Positions 17,098-26,101 of a stretch of 64,000 bases of DNA are shown piece after piece (positions within the stretch are counted from its first letter, which is position 1; the number at the start of each line of letters is the position of its first letter). The notes beneath the pieces are model-generated. The model was given only the letters and a program-made list of their open reading frames with translations, ran no database searches and was not told where the DNA came from. Origin of the DNA: Candidatus Sulfidibacterium hydrothermale (lineage in GTDB: Bacteria; Bacteroidota; Bacteroidia; Bacteroidales; F082); the NCBI RefSeq assembly GCF_020149915.1, contig NZ_CP083760.1, positions 2,542,001 through 2,606,000 on the forward strand. Direction: 5' to 3'. A program made the translations under genes and the position numbers.

Positions 17098-19305
17098 TTA
17101 AAAAGTTCGTACAACTTTGATTACCTGCGAAACTTTACTCAGTGAAGAAATCAGCTTTTTTAAAGTAAGCAAATCGGGAACAAAGATTTTTATATCGATA
17201 AACACGAGTCCTTCATGCGAATACATGTTAATGGCATTCATGTCAAGCTGATACTTCATGGAAATGATCTCGGTAATGGTGTTGAGCAAGCCGGGACGGT
17301 CTTTGGCCGTGATATGCAAAAGAGCCAGATAGGTTTTCCCTTCCTGCGGTTTCCATTCCGATTTCAGAATATTCCGGCCATAAACCGACATTAACTGGAT
17401 GGCTTTTTCGCAATCGGTACGATGCACCTCTGTTCGCCCCGAAGGGAGCTCCAGCGCAATAACGTTATCTCCGGGCACCGGATGACAACAAGAGGATACC
17501 AGGTATTCTTTTCCCGGCTCCTGCACCTTTCCTGTTTTTTGGGTTACCGGTGATTCATCAGAAGCTGATGACTTTGATGAACGATTAATAAAAGGAATAC
17601 GCAAGCTGCTAAACCATCTTGATTTATCTTCTTCGGGCAATAAGATTCGCCGGATATCTTCCTTGCCGATTTCCCCCATGGCGAGGTAATAATAAAAATC
17701 AATCGGGCTGGTAATTTCCAGCTCCTTCATCAGGGTCTGAACCGGCTGGTTTCCCATTTCAATTTTCAGTTGGGAGAAATACTCCTGTAGTTTTTTCTCG
17801 CCGGCTTCCCGGTAAGTTTTCCTTTTATTTTTCAGCGCTGCTTTAATCTTGGTTTTAGCACGGGCAGTTACCACATTCTTATACCATTCTTCCTGTGGTT
17901 CTGCAATCTGAGAAGTAATAATTTCTACCTGGTCACCACTACGCAATTTCGAATCGATGGTTTTCACCTGCCGGTTTACATTCGCACCAATGGCCCTGTT
18001 TCCCAAGTCGCTGTGAATAGCATAAGCAAAATCCAATACCGTAGCCCCTTTGGGCAGGCTCACCATATCTCCTTTAGGAGTAAAAACATAGATCTCATCC
18101 GAAAAAAGATCCTGTTTAAAATCGTCAATAAAGCTGATAGACTCGTCGTTCTGGTCGTTTTCATTCAACAGTTCGCGGGTTTTTTTCAGCCACAGTTCCA
18201 GACTTCCGGGTGACGACTCCTGTTTTTTATATTTGAGGTAAGCAGCATATCCTTTTTGTGCAATTTCCTGCATACGGCGGCTGCGAATATGAACAGCCAC
18301 CCATTGTCCCTGAGGTCCCATTACTGTAGTATGAATTGCTTCATAGCCATTGGCCTTAGGGGTACTCATCCAGTCACGTAACCTTTTGTTGTTCGGTTTG
18401 TAAATTTTTGCCAGTTCCGAATAAACAGCCCAACACTCCAGACTTTCATCTTCCGATTCCACATCTACAATGATGTCCAAACTGAAAGTATTGTAAATCT
18501 GCTCAAAAGGCAATTCAAGACGCCGCATTTTTTTCCAAACCGAATAGGTTGTTTTTTCGTTGATGAGCAATTCAAACTTCAGCCCTTTTTCGTTCAAAGC
18601 TTTCCGGATAGGAACCATAAAATCATTCAGATAACGGTATCGCTCTGACCGGGCAGCATCAATTTCCTTTTTGATTTCTTCATACAATTCCGGCTGCGAA
18701 TACCGGAATGAGAGTTCTTCCAGCTCGCTCTTCACTGCAAAAAATCCAAGACGATAAGCCAATGGAGCATAGATGTAGAGTGTTTCTGAAGCTATACGTA
18801 ACTGCTTGTTACGCGGCATCACATCCAGCGTTCTTAAGTTGTGCAGACGATCAGCGAGTTTTACAAGAATCACCCGCACATCATCTGACAGCGTCAGGAT
18901 AATTTTTTTCAGCGTAGCCGATTGGGCCGTGGAATTGTTATCGGAGATCTCATCAATTTTGGTAAGGCCATCAATAATTCGCGACACTTTCTGACCGAAC
19001 ATTTTCTCCACATCTTCAAGGGTAATATCGGTATCTTCCACGGTATCATGCAATAATGCCGAGATAATAGAAGTCCGCCCCAGCCCCATTTCACCCGCCA
19101 CAATAGTAGCTACAGCAATCGGATGCATGATGTACGGTTCACCCGATTTCCGCCGCATATCTTTGTGGGCTTCGGCAGCCATACGAAAGGCTTTTCGCAC
19201 ATCCCACAAGTCTTTGGTTTCCTTACGGGTAGTCCAAACGTCAATCAAATGACGATATTGGCGCAGGATTTCCTGCCTTTCTTCTTCTGTTGTTAATTTT
19301 TTCAT
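17098..19305 (-). CDS. spoT: RelA/SpoT homologue: intact (p)ppGpp hydrolase, degenerate synthetase
   Basis: A 735-residue cytoplasmic RSH protein with HD hydrolase (about 40-190), synthetase (about 220-345), TGS (about 404-465) and C-terminal ACT (about 660-735) domains. The hydrolase ligands are all visible: H47, H61, HD at 86-87 with VEDTD, and KLADRLHNLRT (N156). The synthetase fold is recognisable (TPKANGYEAIHTTV) but key residues have changed. The catalytic Glu of the usual E-x-Q-I-R-T motif is Ala337 (VAVHIRS), the conserved Arg of the A-x-R-I-I strand is Asp277, and the conserved Asp is Glu290. It probably degrades but does not make the alarmone, which would require a second RSH elsewhere in the genome. 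It is transcribed toward the Fur-family gene, with a 187-base gap. Confidence 0.9.
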   Translation of the reverse strand: MKKLTTEEERQEILRQYRHLIDVWTTRKETKDLWDVRKAFRMAAEAHKDMRRKSGEPYIMHPIAVATIVAGEMGLGRTSIISALLHDTVEDTDITLEDVEKMFGQKVSRIIDGLTKIDEISDNNSTAQSATLKKIILTLSDDVRVILVKLADRLHNLRTLDVMPRNKQLRIASETLYIYAPLAYRLGFFAVKSELEELSFRYSQPELYEEIKKEIDAARSERYRYLNDFMVPIRKALNEKGLKFELLINEKTTYSVWKKMRRLELPFEQIYNTFSLDIIVDVESEDESLECWAVYSELAKIYKPNNKRLRDWMSTPKANGYEAIHTTVMGPQGQWVAVHIRSRRMQEIAQKGYAAYLKYKKQESSPGSLELWLKKTRELLNENDQNDESISFIDDFKQDLFSDEIYVFTPKGDMVSLPKGATVLDFAYAIHSDLGNRAIGANVNRQVKTIDSKLRSGDQVEIITSQIAEPQEEWYKNVVTARAKTKIKAALKNKRKTYREAGEKKLQEYFSQLKIEMGNQPVQTLMKELEITSPIDFYYYLAMGEIGKEDIRRILLPEEDKSRWFSSLRIPFINRSSKSSASDESPVTQKTGKVQEPGKEYLVSSCCHPVPGDNVIALELPSGRTEVHRTDCEKAIQLMSVYGRNILKSEWKPQEGKTYLALLHITAKDRPGLLNTITEIISMKYQLDMNAINMYSHEGLVFIDIKIFVPDLLTLKKLISSLSKVSQVIKVVRTF

Positions 19306-19467
19306 TCACAAACTGTCCGGTCAACAGCTACAAAATTAAGTTTTTTTTATGTTGTGGCCGGTTTAGGAAGTTTTTGACGCGAAAAAAATTTCCGCACACC
19401 AACCTTTTCACGCTAAGTTTTTGATTTTCATTTAAAACAAAAAATAAAAGGTGTAACAGATTATTTG

Positions 19468-19475
19468 TAGTTTTG
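19468..19475 (+). promoter_or_regulatory. -7 element upstream of the T9SS type B gene
   Basis: TAGTTTTG matches TAnnTTTG, about 168 bases before the ATG at 19643. No -33 TTTG at the usual spacing. Transcription would start near 19482, almost at the ATG of the small ORF at 19487. Confidence 0.4.
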
Positions 19476-19486
19476 AGAGCCGTTCA

Positions 19487-19603
19487 ATGAAACAGGAACG
19501 AACCCCGTCAAACCGATGGGTCAAACCCTATCGGGATGAGGACAAAAACACAATTAAAAGCGTTGAAAAAACACAAATAAATACAAAGCGGTTGGATGAA
19601 TGA
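19487..19603 (+). CDS. Possible 38-residue leader peptide
   Basis: ATG 19487 to TGA 19603 encodes a hydrophilic, charged 38-residue peptide (begins MKQERTPSNRW). It sits between a -7 element and the T9SS type B gene and contains the 19513-19534 hairpin within its codons. An open frame of this length can easily arise by chance, there is no clear ribosome site, and I know of no homologue. It is listed because the position suits a leader ORF. Confidence 0.2.
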   Translation: MKQERTPSNRWVKPYRDEDKNTIKSVEKTQINTKRLDE

Positions 19604-19642
19604 TGAAATTTTTTCTTCGTTCTTCAAAAAATTTTTGAGTGC

Positions 19643-22255
19643 ATGAAACAGTATTTACTCACAGGAGTACTTTTTCTTTTTCTTCTTCCGGAAGTCTTTG
19701 CCACCCACCAAAGAGCCGCAGAAATTACCTATCGGCACATTGAAGGGCTGACTTACGAGTTTACCATTACCATGTACACACGTACATCCAGCCCGGCCGA
19801 TGACGAAAGAAATACCATGCCCATCTTTTGGGGCGATGGAAGTTCGGAAGAAATCCCGCGTATTGATTTTTATCCGTTGGGAAATGACATCTCTTACAAC
19901 CGCTATGTAGGCCGACACACGTACGCCGGCCCGGGATCTTACACCATCACCGTGGAAGACCCCAACAGAAATAATGGCGTCGTAAACATTCCTAACTCGG
20001 TAAACGTCCCCATGTTTATTGACAGTTATCTGGTTATCAATCCTTTTCTTGGATACAATAATTCGGTTCAATTATTGAATCCCCCCATTGATGCCGGCTG
20101 TGTCGGACAACCGTTTTATCACAATCCGGGAGCATATGATCCGGACGGAGACAGCCTTTCCTACAAATTAGTGGTTTGTAAAGGAGCCGGCGGCCGGGAC
20201 ATTCCGGGATACACTTTTCCGAAAGCTTCCGATTATTTTCGTATAGATTCGCTTACCGGAGAAATCCAATGGGTAAATCCGGTTTTGCAAGGGGAATACA
20301 ATGTAGCCTTTTTAACGGAAGAATGGCGACGGGGAGTAATGATTGGTTACGTACGACGCGATATGCAAATTACCATTGTAAGCTGTAGCCATAAACCACC
20401 CATTATTATTACAGGTAACGACACTTGTGTGGTAGCCGGCGACAGTCTGCATTTTACCACCACGGCTATTGATCCTGAGGGAACCGATGTTACCCTTACT
20501 GCTTTTGGCGGGCCTTTTGTCCAAACCATCAGCCCGGCTACGATCAATCCGGATCCGGCCAAAGGAAACGACACGGTATCCACCGTTTTTTCATGGCATA
20601 CCGTTTGTAATCATGTTCGCCGGCAAGCTTATTACGTTGGGTTCAAGGCCAAAGACAGTGGTTTTCCGGTCAGTCTGGCCAGTTTTAAACAAGTAGACAT
20701 TAAAGTAATTGCTCCTGCGCCAAAAAACCTTACCGCCAAAGCACTGGGTGACGGAATCAATTTACAATGGGATACTACCGGTTGTGAGAATGCTGTGGGA
20801 TACAAAATTTACCGGAAAGCCGACAGTACTTTTTGGCAGCACGGAGTATGCGAAACCGGCGTACCGGCCTATACCGGGTTTGTGGAAATCGGTACAACCG
20901 ATAGTTATGACCAAACTACTTTTCGCGATGATAATCAAGGTACCGGATTATCACAAGGTATCCGGTATTGCTATCGTGTAACAGCCATTTTTGCCGATGG
21001 CGCTGAAAGCTACGCATCAGACCAGGCCTGTGCATCCCTGAAACGTGATGTACCCATTATTACAAAGGTCAGTAACGACAAAACCAATCTCGAACAGGGA
21101 CATGTCATTGTAAACTGGGCAAAACCCGTGGAACTTGATACTTTACAGTATCCCGGACCTTATGTTTACAAACTGTTCCGCAGCGACAAAGCTTCCGGAG
21201 GCACCATGCACCTGATTCAAACTTTTCAGGGACTTCTTGATACCACTTACTTCGATAATGCAATTGATTTGAACTCAGAAAATGCAGCCGTTTACTACCG
21301 GGTTGATCTGGAAAGCAATACCACAGGAAAAATCGGGAGTTCCCAAGCAGCTTCTTCCATTTTCTTACGGATCAGAGCAGCAGATAAAAGACTTACGCTC
21401 AGCTGGGATCCTTCAGTTCCCTGGATCAACGACCGTTTCATTATCTACCGGAAAACAGAAAACAGCACGACATTCGACTCGCTGACCACCGTAACAGGAA
21501 AAAGTTACACAGACTATCATTTGGACAACACATCCCGATACTGCTATTACATTAAATCTGAAGGCCATTTTTCACTTGCCGGAATGCCCAATCCGGTTAT
21601 CAATTACTCACAAATAGCCTGCGCTATTCCCAAAGATGTTACACCACCGTGTACTCCTCTTGTTGCCGTAGTTACCGATTGCGAGAAAGTGGATAACACC
21701 GTAAAAATGTGGCTCCCCCAGAATGACACCTGCTACAACGATTTGGCAAAATACAGGATTTTTTATGCTACTCCGGGTTCTGATTTGACTTTGATTGATT
21801 CTATCGACGGAAACCTGGCTGATACGGCCTATTTTCTGCACCAGGATTTAGGCAGCGTAGTAGGATGCTATGCCGTTGAAGCGGTTGATTCCATCGGAAA
21901 TGTCAGCAACCAGAGCCTGAAAATCTGTGTGGATTACGATGCCTGTCCGCAGTATACTCTTCCCAATGTGTTTACACCAAACAATGACGGAGTAAACGAT
22001 AAGCTGGTTCCCATGAACAGCTTGTCGAGTAATCCGAAAGCCACCGTAGACCACGTGGACATGGTTATTTTTAACCGTTGGGGAAAAGAAGTTTTTCAAA
22101 CCCACGATCCCATGATCAACTGGGATGGAAAAAATATACATACCGGAACAGACTGTGCCCCCGGAACCTATTTTTACACCTGCGAAGTTTATTTTCATTC
22201 TACCAGCGGACTCATGAAAAGACATTTACAAGGCTCCATCACCCTGCTCCGCTGA
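19643..22255 (+). CDS. Large secreted adhesin-like protein with T9SS type B (gliding-motility) sorting domain
   Basis: An 870-residue exported protein. Residues 1-20 are a signal peptide (MKQYLLTGVLFLFLLPEVFA). The N-terminal region has PKD/cadherin-like beta domains (for example FWGDGSSEEIP and YDPDGDSLSYKL), followed by about three fibronectin type III-like domains (about 365-710). The last 90 residues are the gliding-motility-associated C-terminal domain: NVFTPNNDGVNDKL, IFNRWGKEVFQT, then W-D-G-K and a GTYFYTCEV strand. This is a T9SS type B signal, usually for surface attachment or release with a dedicated PorP/SprF partner. No such partner is adjacent. A binding or structural role at the surface is likely; the ligand is unknown. 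Confidence 0.83.
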   Translation: MKQYLLTGVLFLFLLPEVFATHQRAAEITYRHIEGLTYEFTITMYTRTSSPADDERNTMPIFWGDGSSEEIPRIDFYPLGNDISYNRYVGRHTYAGPGSYTITVEDPNRNNGVVNIPNSVNVPMFIDSYLVINPFLGYNNSVQLLNPPIDAGCVGQPFYHNPGAYDPDGDSLSYKLVVCKGAGGRDIPGYTFPKASDYFRIDSLTGEIQWVNPVLQGEYNVAFLTEEWRRGVMIGYVRRDMQITIVSCSHKPPIIITGNDTCVVAGDSLHFTTTAIDPEGTDVTLTAFGGPFVQTISPATINPDPAKGNDTVSTVFSWHTVCNHVRRQAYYVGFKAKDSGFPVSLASFKQVDIKVIAPAPKNLTAKALGDGINLQWDTTGCENAVGYKIYRKADSTFWQHGVCETGVPAYTGFVEIGTTDSYDQTTFRDDNQGTGLSQGIRYCYRVTAIFADGAESYASDQACASLKRDVPIITKVSNDKTNLEQGHVIVNWAKPVELDTLQYPGPYVYKLFRSDKASGGTMHLIQTFQGLLDTTYFDNAIDLNSENAAVYYRVDLESNTTGKIGSSQAASSIFLRIRAADKRLTLSWDPSVPWINDRFIIYRKTENSTTFDSLTTVTGKSYTDYHLDNTSRYCYYIKSEGHFSLAGMPNPVINYSQIACAIPKDVTPPCTPLVAVVTDCEKVDNTVKMWLPQNDTCYNDLAKYRIFYATPGSDLTLIDSIDGNLADTAYFLHQDLGSVVGCYAVEAVDSIGNVSNQSLKICVDYDACPQYTLPNVFTPNNDGVNDKLVPMNSLSSNPKATVDHVDMVIFNRWGKEVFQTHDPMINWDGKNIHTGTDCAPGTYFYTCEVYFHSTSGLMKRHLQGSITLLR

Positions 22256-22327
22256 TAAAACACAAAGAAAAAATACAGCCTGTAACTTTTCATGCTTCTT
22301 TCCCGTTTTATGCCAAAAAGAAAAACG

Positions 22328-23935
22328 ATGAAGAAAATTACATTTTTGGCAAGTTTATTCACGGCTTTAATTTTTCTCTTTACACCCGTTAAAGGATACA
22401 GCCAATGGAATAAAAGAAACATTAAAGGAAATGGGCAAATCGTAAAAAGCAGCATAAAAGTACCTGCCTTTAACCGTATTCAGGCTGACGGAGCAGATCA
22501 CATCATTATCCTGACTAAAGGCAATGCACCCTACACCGTAATTACAGAAACCGACGAGAACCTGCTCAATGCCATTCACATAAGCGTCAAAAACCAAACC
22601 CTGCACATCACCTATTCCAATCTTAACCCCACCCGGTTAAAATTTTATGTTACTGTTCCTTACTTGCAATCCATTAGAGCATCCGGAGCTTCTGTGGTGA
22701 AAGGAGCCGACACGCTTTCAGGACAGCTGTTCAAACTGGATGCCAGTGGTGCTGCCAACGTTGACCTCATACTACATTATCATCAGGTAAATAGCCATGT
22801 TTCAGGAGCAGCCGATGTAGTTCTTTACGGTAAAGCAGACAAATTATATGCTAACGTATCCGGTGCTGGCGAAATGAAAGCCGGCAGTCTGGTCGCTGAT
22901 TCTGTTTTTGCCAAAGCTTCCGGTGCTGGCGAAATTAAAATCAACGCACAAAAATTTTTAAACAAAGAAACTTCCGCTGCCGCCAGTATTCGTTTGGTTC
23001 GCTCTTCCGAAAAATCGATTACCGTGAAAAATGCAGCCGGGAAAGCCCACCTGATCGTTTATAATTCATCTCCCAGCCAAAACCACTGGAATGATACCAC
23101 ACGCGTAAATGTAGGCTCAATTCATGTGGAAGTCGTTGACGGCGATACCACCAAAGTTACCCTGGGAAGTCACACTTTGGTAGTAGACGATAACGGGAAC
23201 ATAAAATGGATTCGTACAAAACCGGTAAAATTTAACGGGCATTGGGGCGGTGTTGATTTGGGAATCAATGGCTATCTCACTCCTTCCATGAATACCGATT
23301 TTGGAAAAGAATACGAATACCTGAATCTACAGTACGAAAAATCCATTAATGTTAATTTAAACCTGTTCGAACAAAATATTCCTTTCAACAAAGCCCGGAC
23401 CATCGGAATGGTAACCGGCTTAGGCTTAAGCTTTAACAACTACCGGTTTACCAATCCCACTTATCTGTCGCCCGACAGCAATACATTGCAAGGTTTTTAC
23501 ATGCGCAATGTAAGCGTTCGCAAAAGCAAACTTACGCTGTTTTATCTTTCAGTTCCTGTACTCTTTGAGTTCCAGACCAATAATGTTCAGCGCAGTCACC
23601 GGTTCTTCATCAGTTTCGGGATGATCATTAACGCGCGGTTACGAACCCATACCAAAATCTATTTTAATGAAGCCAACAAGCAATACTATTTGGAAGATCC
23701 TGCCACCGGAAAACTCCTGCCGGGATACTACACTACCCCCAACCGCGACAACCGGAATATTGTAAAAAGTGTGAACAGTTTCAACCTGCAACCTTTCCGT
23801 TTTGATGCTACCGTCAGGATGGGATACGGAACGCTCGTTTTATATGCCACTTATGCGGTGAACAACATGTTTTTAAAAGATCAGGGACCGGATTTAAATC
23901 AGTGGTCTGCCGGAATCAGTATTTCCGGATGGTAA
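22328..23935 (+). CDS. GIN-domain (DUF2807) protein fused to an outer-membrane beta-barrel
   Basis: A 535-residue protein starting at ATG 22328 (MKKITFLASLFTALIFLF), with a signal peptide ending near GYSQ. Residues about 28-240 form a GIN/DUF2807 right-handed beta-helix-like domain, with recurring DASGAANVDL, VSGAADVVLYG and VSGAGEMKAG motifs. The C-terminal half (about 295-535) is rich in alternating strands with aromatic ends (LGLSFNNYRF, FISFGMIINARLR, MGYGTLVLYATYAV) and resembles an outer-membrane barrel of the PorT/OmpA-like type. GIN proteins are usually stand-alone, so the fusion suggests the beta-helix is displayed at, or plugs, the barrel. The codon at 22292 is not the start because it precedes the signal peptide. 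A strong terminator follows. Confidence 0.77.
   Translation: MKKITFLASLFTALIFLFTPVKGYSQWNKRNIKGNGQIVKSSIKVPAFNRIQADGADHIIILTKGNAPYTVITETDENLLNAIHISVKNQTLHITYSNLNPTRLKFYVTVPYLQSIRASGASVVKGADTLSGQLFKLDASGAANVDLILHYHQVNSHVSGAADVVLYGKADKLYANVSGAGEMKAGSLVADSVFAKASGAGEIKINAQKFLNKETSAAASIRLVRSSEKSITVKNAAGKAHLIVYNSSPSQNHWNDTTRVNVGSIHVEVVDGDTTKVTLGSHTLVVDDNGNIKWIRTKPVKFNGHWGGVDLGINGYLTPSMNTDFGKEYEYLNLQYEKSINVNLNLFEQNIPFNKARTIGMVTGLGLSFNNYRFTNPTYLSPDSNTLQGFYMRNVSVRKSKLTLFYLSVPVLFEFQTNNVQRSHRFFISFGMIINARLRTHTKIYFNEANKQYYLEDPATGKLLPGYYTTPNRDNRNIVKSVNSFNLQPFRFDATVRMGYGTLVLYATYAVNNMFLKDQGPDLNQWSAGISISGW
22859..22935 (+). repeat. 17-bp direct repeat, 60-base period, in the GIN domain
   Basis: TCCGGTGCTGGCGAAAT occurs at 22859-22875 and again at 22919-22935, exactly 60 bases (20 codons) apart, in frame. 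Both encode the SGAGEM/I turn of adjacent coils, consistent with a beta-helix built from about 20-residue rungs. Confidence 0.7.
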
Positions 23936-23960
23936 GATAAAGCATAAAAACACAAAGTGA

Positions 23961-23986
23961 AAAGCTCCCGCAGGTGGGAGCTTTTT
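23961..23986 (+). terminator. Rho-independent terminator after the GIN/barrel gene
   Basis: AAAGCTCCC (23961-23969) pairs with GGGAGCTTT (23976-23984) around GCAGGT, followed by Ts. It lies 25 bases after the stop codon and before the yebC promoter. Confidence 0.85.
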
Positions 23987-24022
23987 CATTTTTCAGGTCA
24001 TTTTCCATTTCGCTATTTTTCT

Positions 24023-24030
24023 TAATTTTG
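24023..24030 (+). promoter_or_regulatory. -7 element for yebC
   Basis: TAATTTTG matches TAnnTTTG, 38 bases before the yebC ATG and downstream of the preceding terminator, so yebC has its own promoter. No -33 TTTG is obvious. Confidence 0.5.
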
Positions 24031-24068
24031 CCCTGTAAAATCAAAAATTTCATAAAAAAGAAACAAAT

Positions 24069-24809
24069 ATGTCAGGACACAGTAAATGGTCAACCATAAA
24101 AAGGAAAAAGGGAGCTCTTGATGCCAAACGTTCCAAAATCTTCTCAAAACTCATCAAAGAAATTACAGTAGCCGTTAAAGAAGGTGGTCCCGATCCGGAC
24201 GGCAACCCCCGTTTACGCATGGCCATTGCCAATGCCAAGGGACAAAGTATGCCCAAAGACAATATTGAGCGCGCCATTAACAAAGGAAAAGATAAAAATT
24301 CTGCCAATTTCACCGAAGTAACCTACGAAGGCTATTTACCTCACGGTATTGCTGTTTACCTGGAATGCACCACTGACAACCTGCAACGGACAGTTTCCAA
24401 TATCCGGGCTATTTTCAATAAATATGGCGGAAGCTTGAGCACCAACGGCTCTTTGAGCTATCTGTTTGACAGAAAAGGTGTTTTCGAAATTCCCAAAGGA
24501 GATTTAGACCAGGATGAATTTGAAATGGAATTGATTGATGCCGGTGCTGAAGATATTGAACTGGAAGACGGATTCTTTCATGTTACGACCTCCATGGAAG
24601 ATTTTGGCCCCATGATGAAAAAACTGGAAGAGCTGGGCATTGAGCCGGAAACCGCAGAGCTGCAACGTATTCCGAACGATACCAAAACGCTTCCTCTTGA
24701 AGAAGCACAAAAGATCATGAAGATTATCGATCTGTTTGAAGATGATGACGACGTCCAAAAAGTTTTCCACAACCTGGAAATGACCGATGAAATGATGGAA
24801 AACATGTAA
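24069..24809 (+). CDS. yebC: YebC/PmpR-family protein
   Basis: A 246-residue member of the universal YebC/PmpR/TACO1 family. The N-terminus MSGHSKWSTIKRKKGALDAKR is diagnostic, as are NPRLRMAIANAKGQSMPKDN and YEGYLPHGIAVYLE. Family members have been described both as DNA-binding regulators and as translation factors that relieve ribosome stalling at proline runs. Length is normal. It is monocistronic, with its own -7 element upstream and a 15-pair bidirectional terminator downstream. Confidence 0.96.
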   Translation: MSGHSKWSTIKRKKGALDAKRSKIFSKLIKEITVAVKEGGPDPDGNPRLRMAIANAKGQSMPKDNIERAINKGKDKNSANFTEVTYEGYLPHGIAVYLECTTDNLQRTVSNIRAIFNKYGGSLSTNGSLSYLFDRKGVFEIPKGDLDQDEFEMELIDAGAEDIELEDGFFHVTTSMEDFGPMMKKLEELGIEPETAELQRIPNDTKTLPLEEAQKIMKIIDLFEDDDDVQKVFHNLEMTDEMMENM

Positions 24810-24836
24810 CCATTTTCTGTTTTTCCTGTCATCTTA

Positions 24837-24872
24837 CAATAAAAAAGCCCGTTTTCACGGGCTTTTTTATTG
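24837..24872. terminator. Bidirectional terminator between yebC and ackA
   Basis: CAATAAAAAAGCCCG (24837-24851) pairs perfectly with CGGGCTTTTTTATTG (24858-24872) around TTTTCA. The A-run on one side and T-run on the other make it work in both directions, serving the convergent yebC and ackA genes. Confidence 0.92.
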
Positions 24873-24889
24873 TATAGAAGTTACAAAAA

Positions 24890-26086
24890 CTATTTCTGTA
24901 CCAGATCAAAAGTATCCTGAGCAATCATCAGTTCTTCCTGGGTAGGAATGACCATTACTTTTACTTTTGATTTTTCGGTTGAGAGCATCATTTCCTCTCC
25001 TCTTTTATCCATCATGGATTCATCCAGGTCAATTCCCAGAAATTCCATGTCTTTTAAAATCCGTTTCCGGGTTTCGGTATCATTTTCTCCAATTCCACCG
25101 GTAAAAATCAGGATATCTACCCCACCAAGTGCTGCTGCATATGCTCCGATATATTTTTTCACACGATAAGCAAACATTTCAAGAGCAATCCGTGCCCTTT
25201 CGTTTCCTTTTTCCGCGGCTTCTTCAATATTACGCATATCGGATGAAACTCCCGAAATACCAATCATACCAGAGAATTTATTCAGCAAAGTACGGGTATA
25301 ACCAATGGAAGTTCTTTCTTTTTCAGCAATAAAAAGCAGAGCACCCGGATCCAAATCGCCAGAACGGGTTCCCATAATCAATCCTTCGGTAGGCGTCATT
25401 CCCATAGAAGTATCGTACGATTTCCCGTCTTTAATAGCTGCAACCGAAGCACCATTGCCCAAATGGCAGCTAATAATCCTGGGCTGATTATAATCAACGC
25501 CTAAGATATTACAAGCCCGGTGCGAAACATAATTATGGCTCGTACCATGAAATCCATACCGGCGGATTTTATATTTTTCATACAAGCTGTAAGGTATTCC
25601 GTACAAAAACACATGAGGCGGCATGGTTTGATGAAAAGCCGTATCGAAAACACCCACCTGGGGAACATGAGGCAACAGCTGTTTCATGGCATAAATCCCT
25701 TTCAGGTTTGGTGGATTATGCAACGGAGCCAATTCGGACGAACGTTCAAGAACATCAATCACTTTATTGGTAATCAACACACTACCACTAAACTCTTCTG
25801 CTCCATGAACCACCCGGTGTCCTACTGCCCCAATCTCTTCCATACTTTTCAGGCTGCCATATTTCTCGCTGATAAGAATACCCAGCAAGTATTCTATCCC
25901 TTGTTGATGGTCTAAAATTTCTCCTTCAAATTTCTTCTCAAAGCCATCGTTCCGGCTATGTTTAATGGCACTGCCCCGCAACCCGATACGTTCTACCAGG
26001 CCTTTGGCCAGCACTTCTTTTGAAGGCATATTTACCAGCTCGTATTTAATAGACGAGCTACCGCAATTTAAAACGATTATTTTCAT
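24890..26086 (-). CDS. ackA: Acetate kinase
   Basis: A 398-residue enzyme interconverting acetyl phosphate + ADP and acetate + ATP. The N-terminal LNCGSSSIKYELV is the acetokinase phosphate motif, and the second signature VGHRVVHGAEEF follows. The active-site stretch is FDTAFHQTMPP, and GYRGHGTSHNY-type residues appear as RRYGFHGTSHNYV. Length is normal. It is the last gene of a pta-HBD-like-ackA operon, 15 bases after the dehydrogenase gene, and is closed by the shared terminator. It provides the energy-yielding end of fermentation. Confidence 0.96.
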   Translation of the reverse strand: MKIIVLNCGSSSIKYELVNMPSKEVLAKGLVERIGLRGSAIKHSRNDGFEKKFEGEILDHQQGIEYLLGILISEKYGSLKSMEEIGAVGHRVVHGAEEFSGSVLITNKVIDVLERSSELAPLHNPPNLKGIYAMKQLLPHVPQVGVFDTAFHQTMPPHVFLYGIPYSLYEKYKIRRYGFHGTSHNYVSHRACNILGVDYNQPRIISCHLGNGASVAAIKDGKSYDTSMGMTPTEGLIMGTRSGDLDPGALLFIAEKERTSIGYTRTLLNKFSGMIGISGVSSDMRNIEEAAEKGNERARIALEMFAYRVKKYIGAYAAALGGVDILIFTGGIGENDTETRKRILKDMEFLGIDLDESMMDKRGEEMMLSTEKSKVKVMVIPTQEELMIAQDTFDLVQK

Positions 26087-26101
26087 TTTTACGCTTTTTC
26101 T

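Larger units (their letters stand above)
19306..19642. other. 337-base divergent intergenic region with promoters and a hairpin
   Basis: This gap separates spoT (minus) from the T9SS type B gene (plus). It holds a minus -7 element (TAATTTTG, 19338-19331), a plus -7 element (TAGTTTTG, 19468-19475), a possible 38-codon ORF (19487-19603) and a hairpin at 19513-19534. In the hairpin CCGATGGGT pairs with ACCCTATCGG, with one bulged T and a CAA loop. A looser AAATTTTTT...AAAAAATTT pairing lies just before the downstream start codon. If the plus promoter is real, the leader is about 160 bases. I could not match it to a known riboswitch by eye. Confidence 0.45.

Noticed and set aside
19482-19543. Leader of the T9SS type B gene as a hammerhead or c-di-GMP riboswitch
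   Set aside because: It has GATGAGGAC and GTCAAA words but lacks the CUGAUGA...GAAA hammerhead core and the GEMM tetraloop/receptor pattern.
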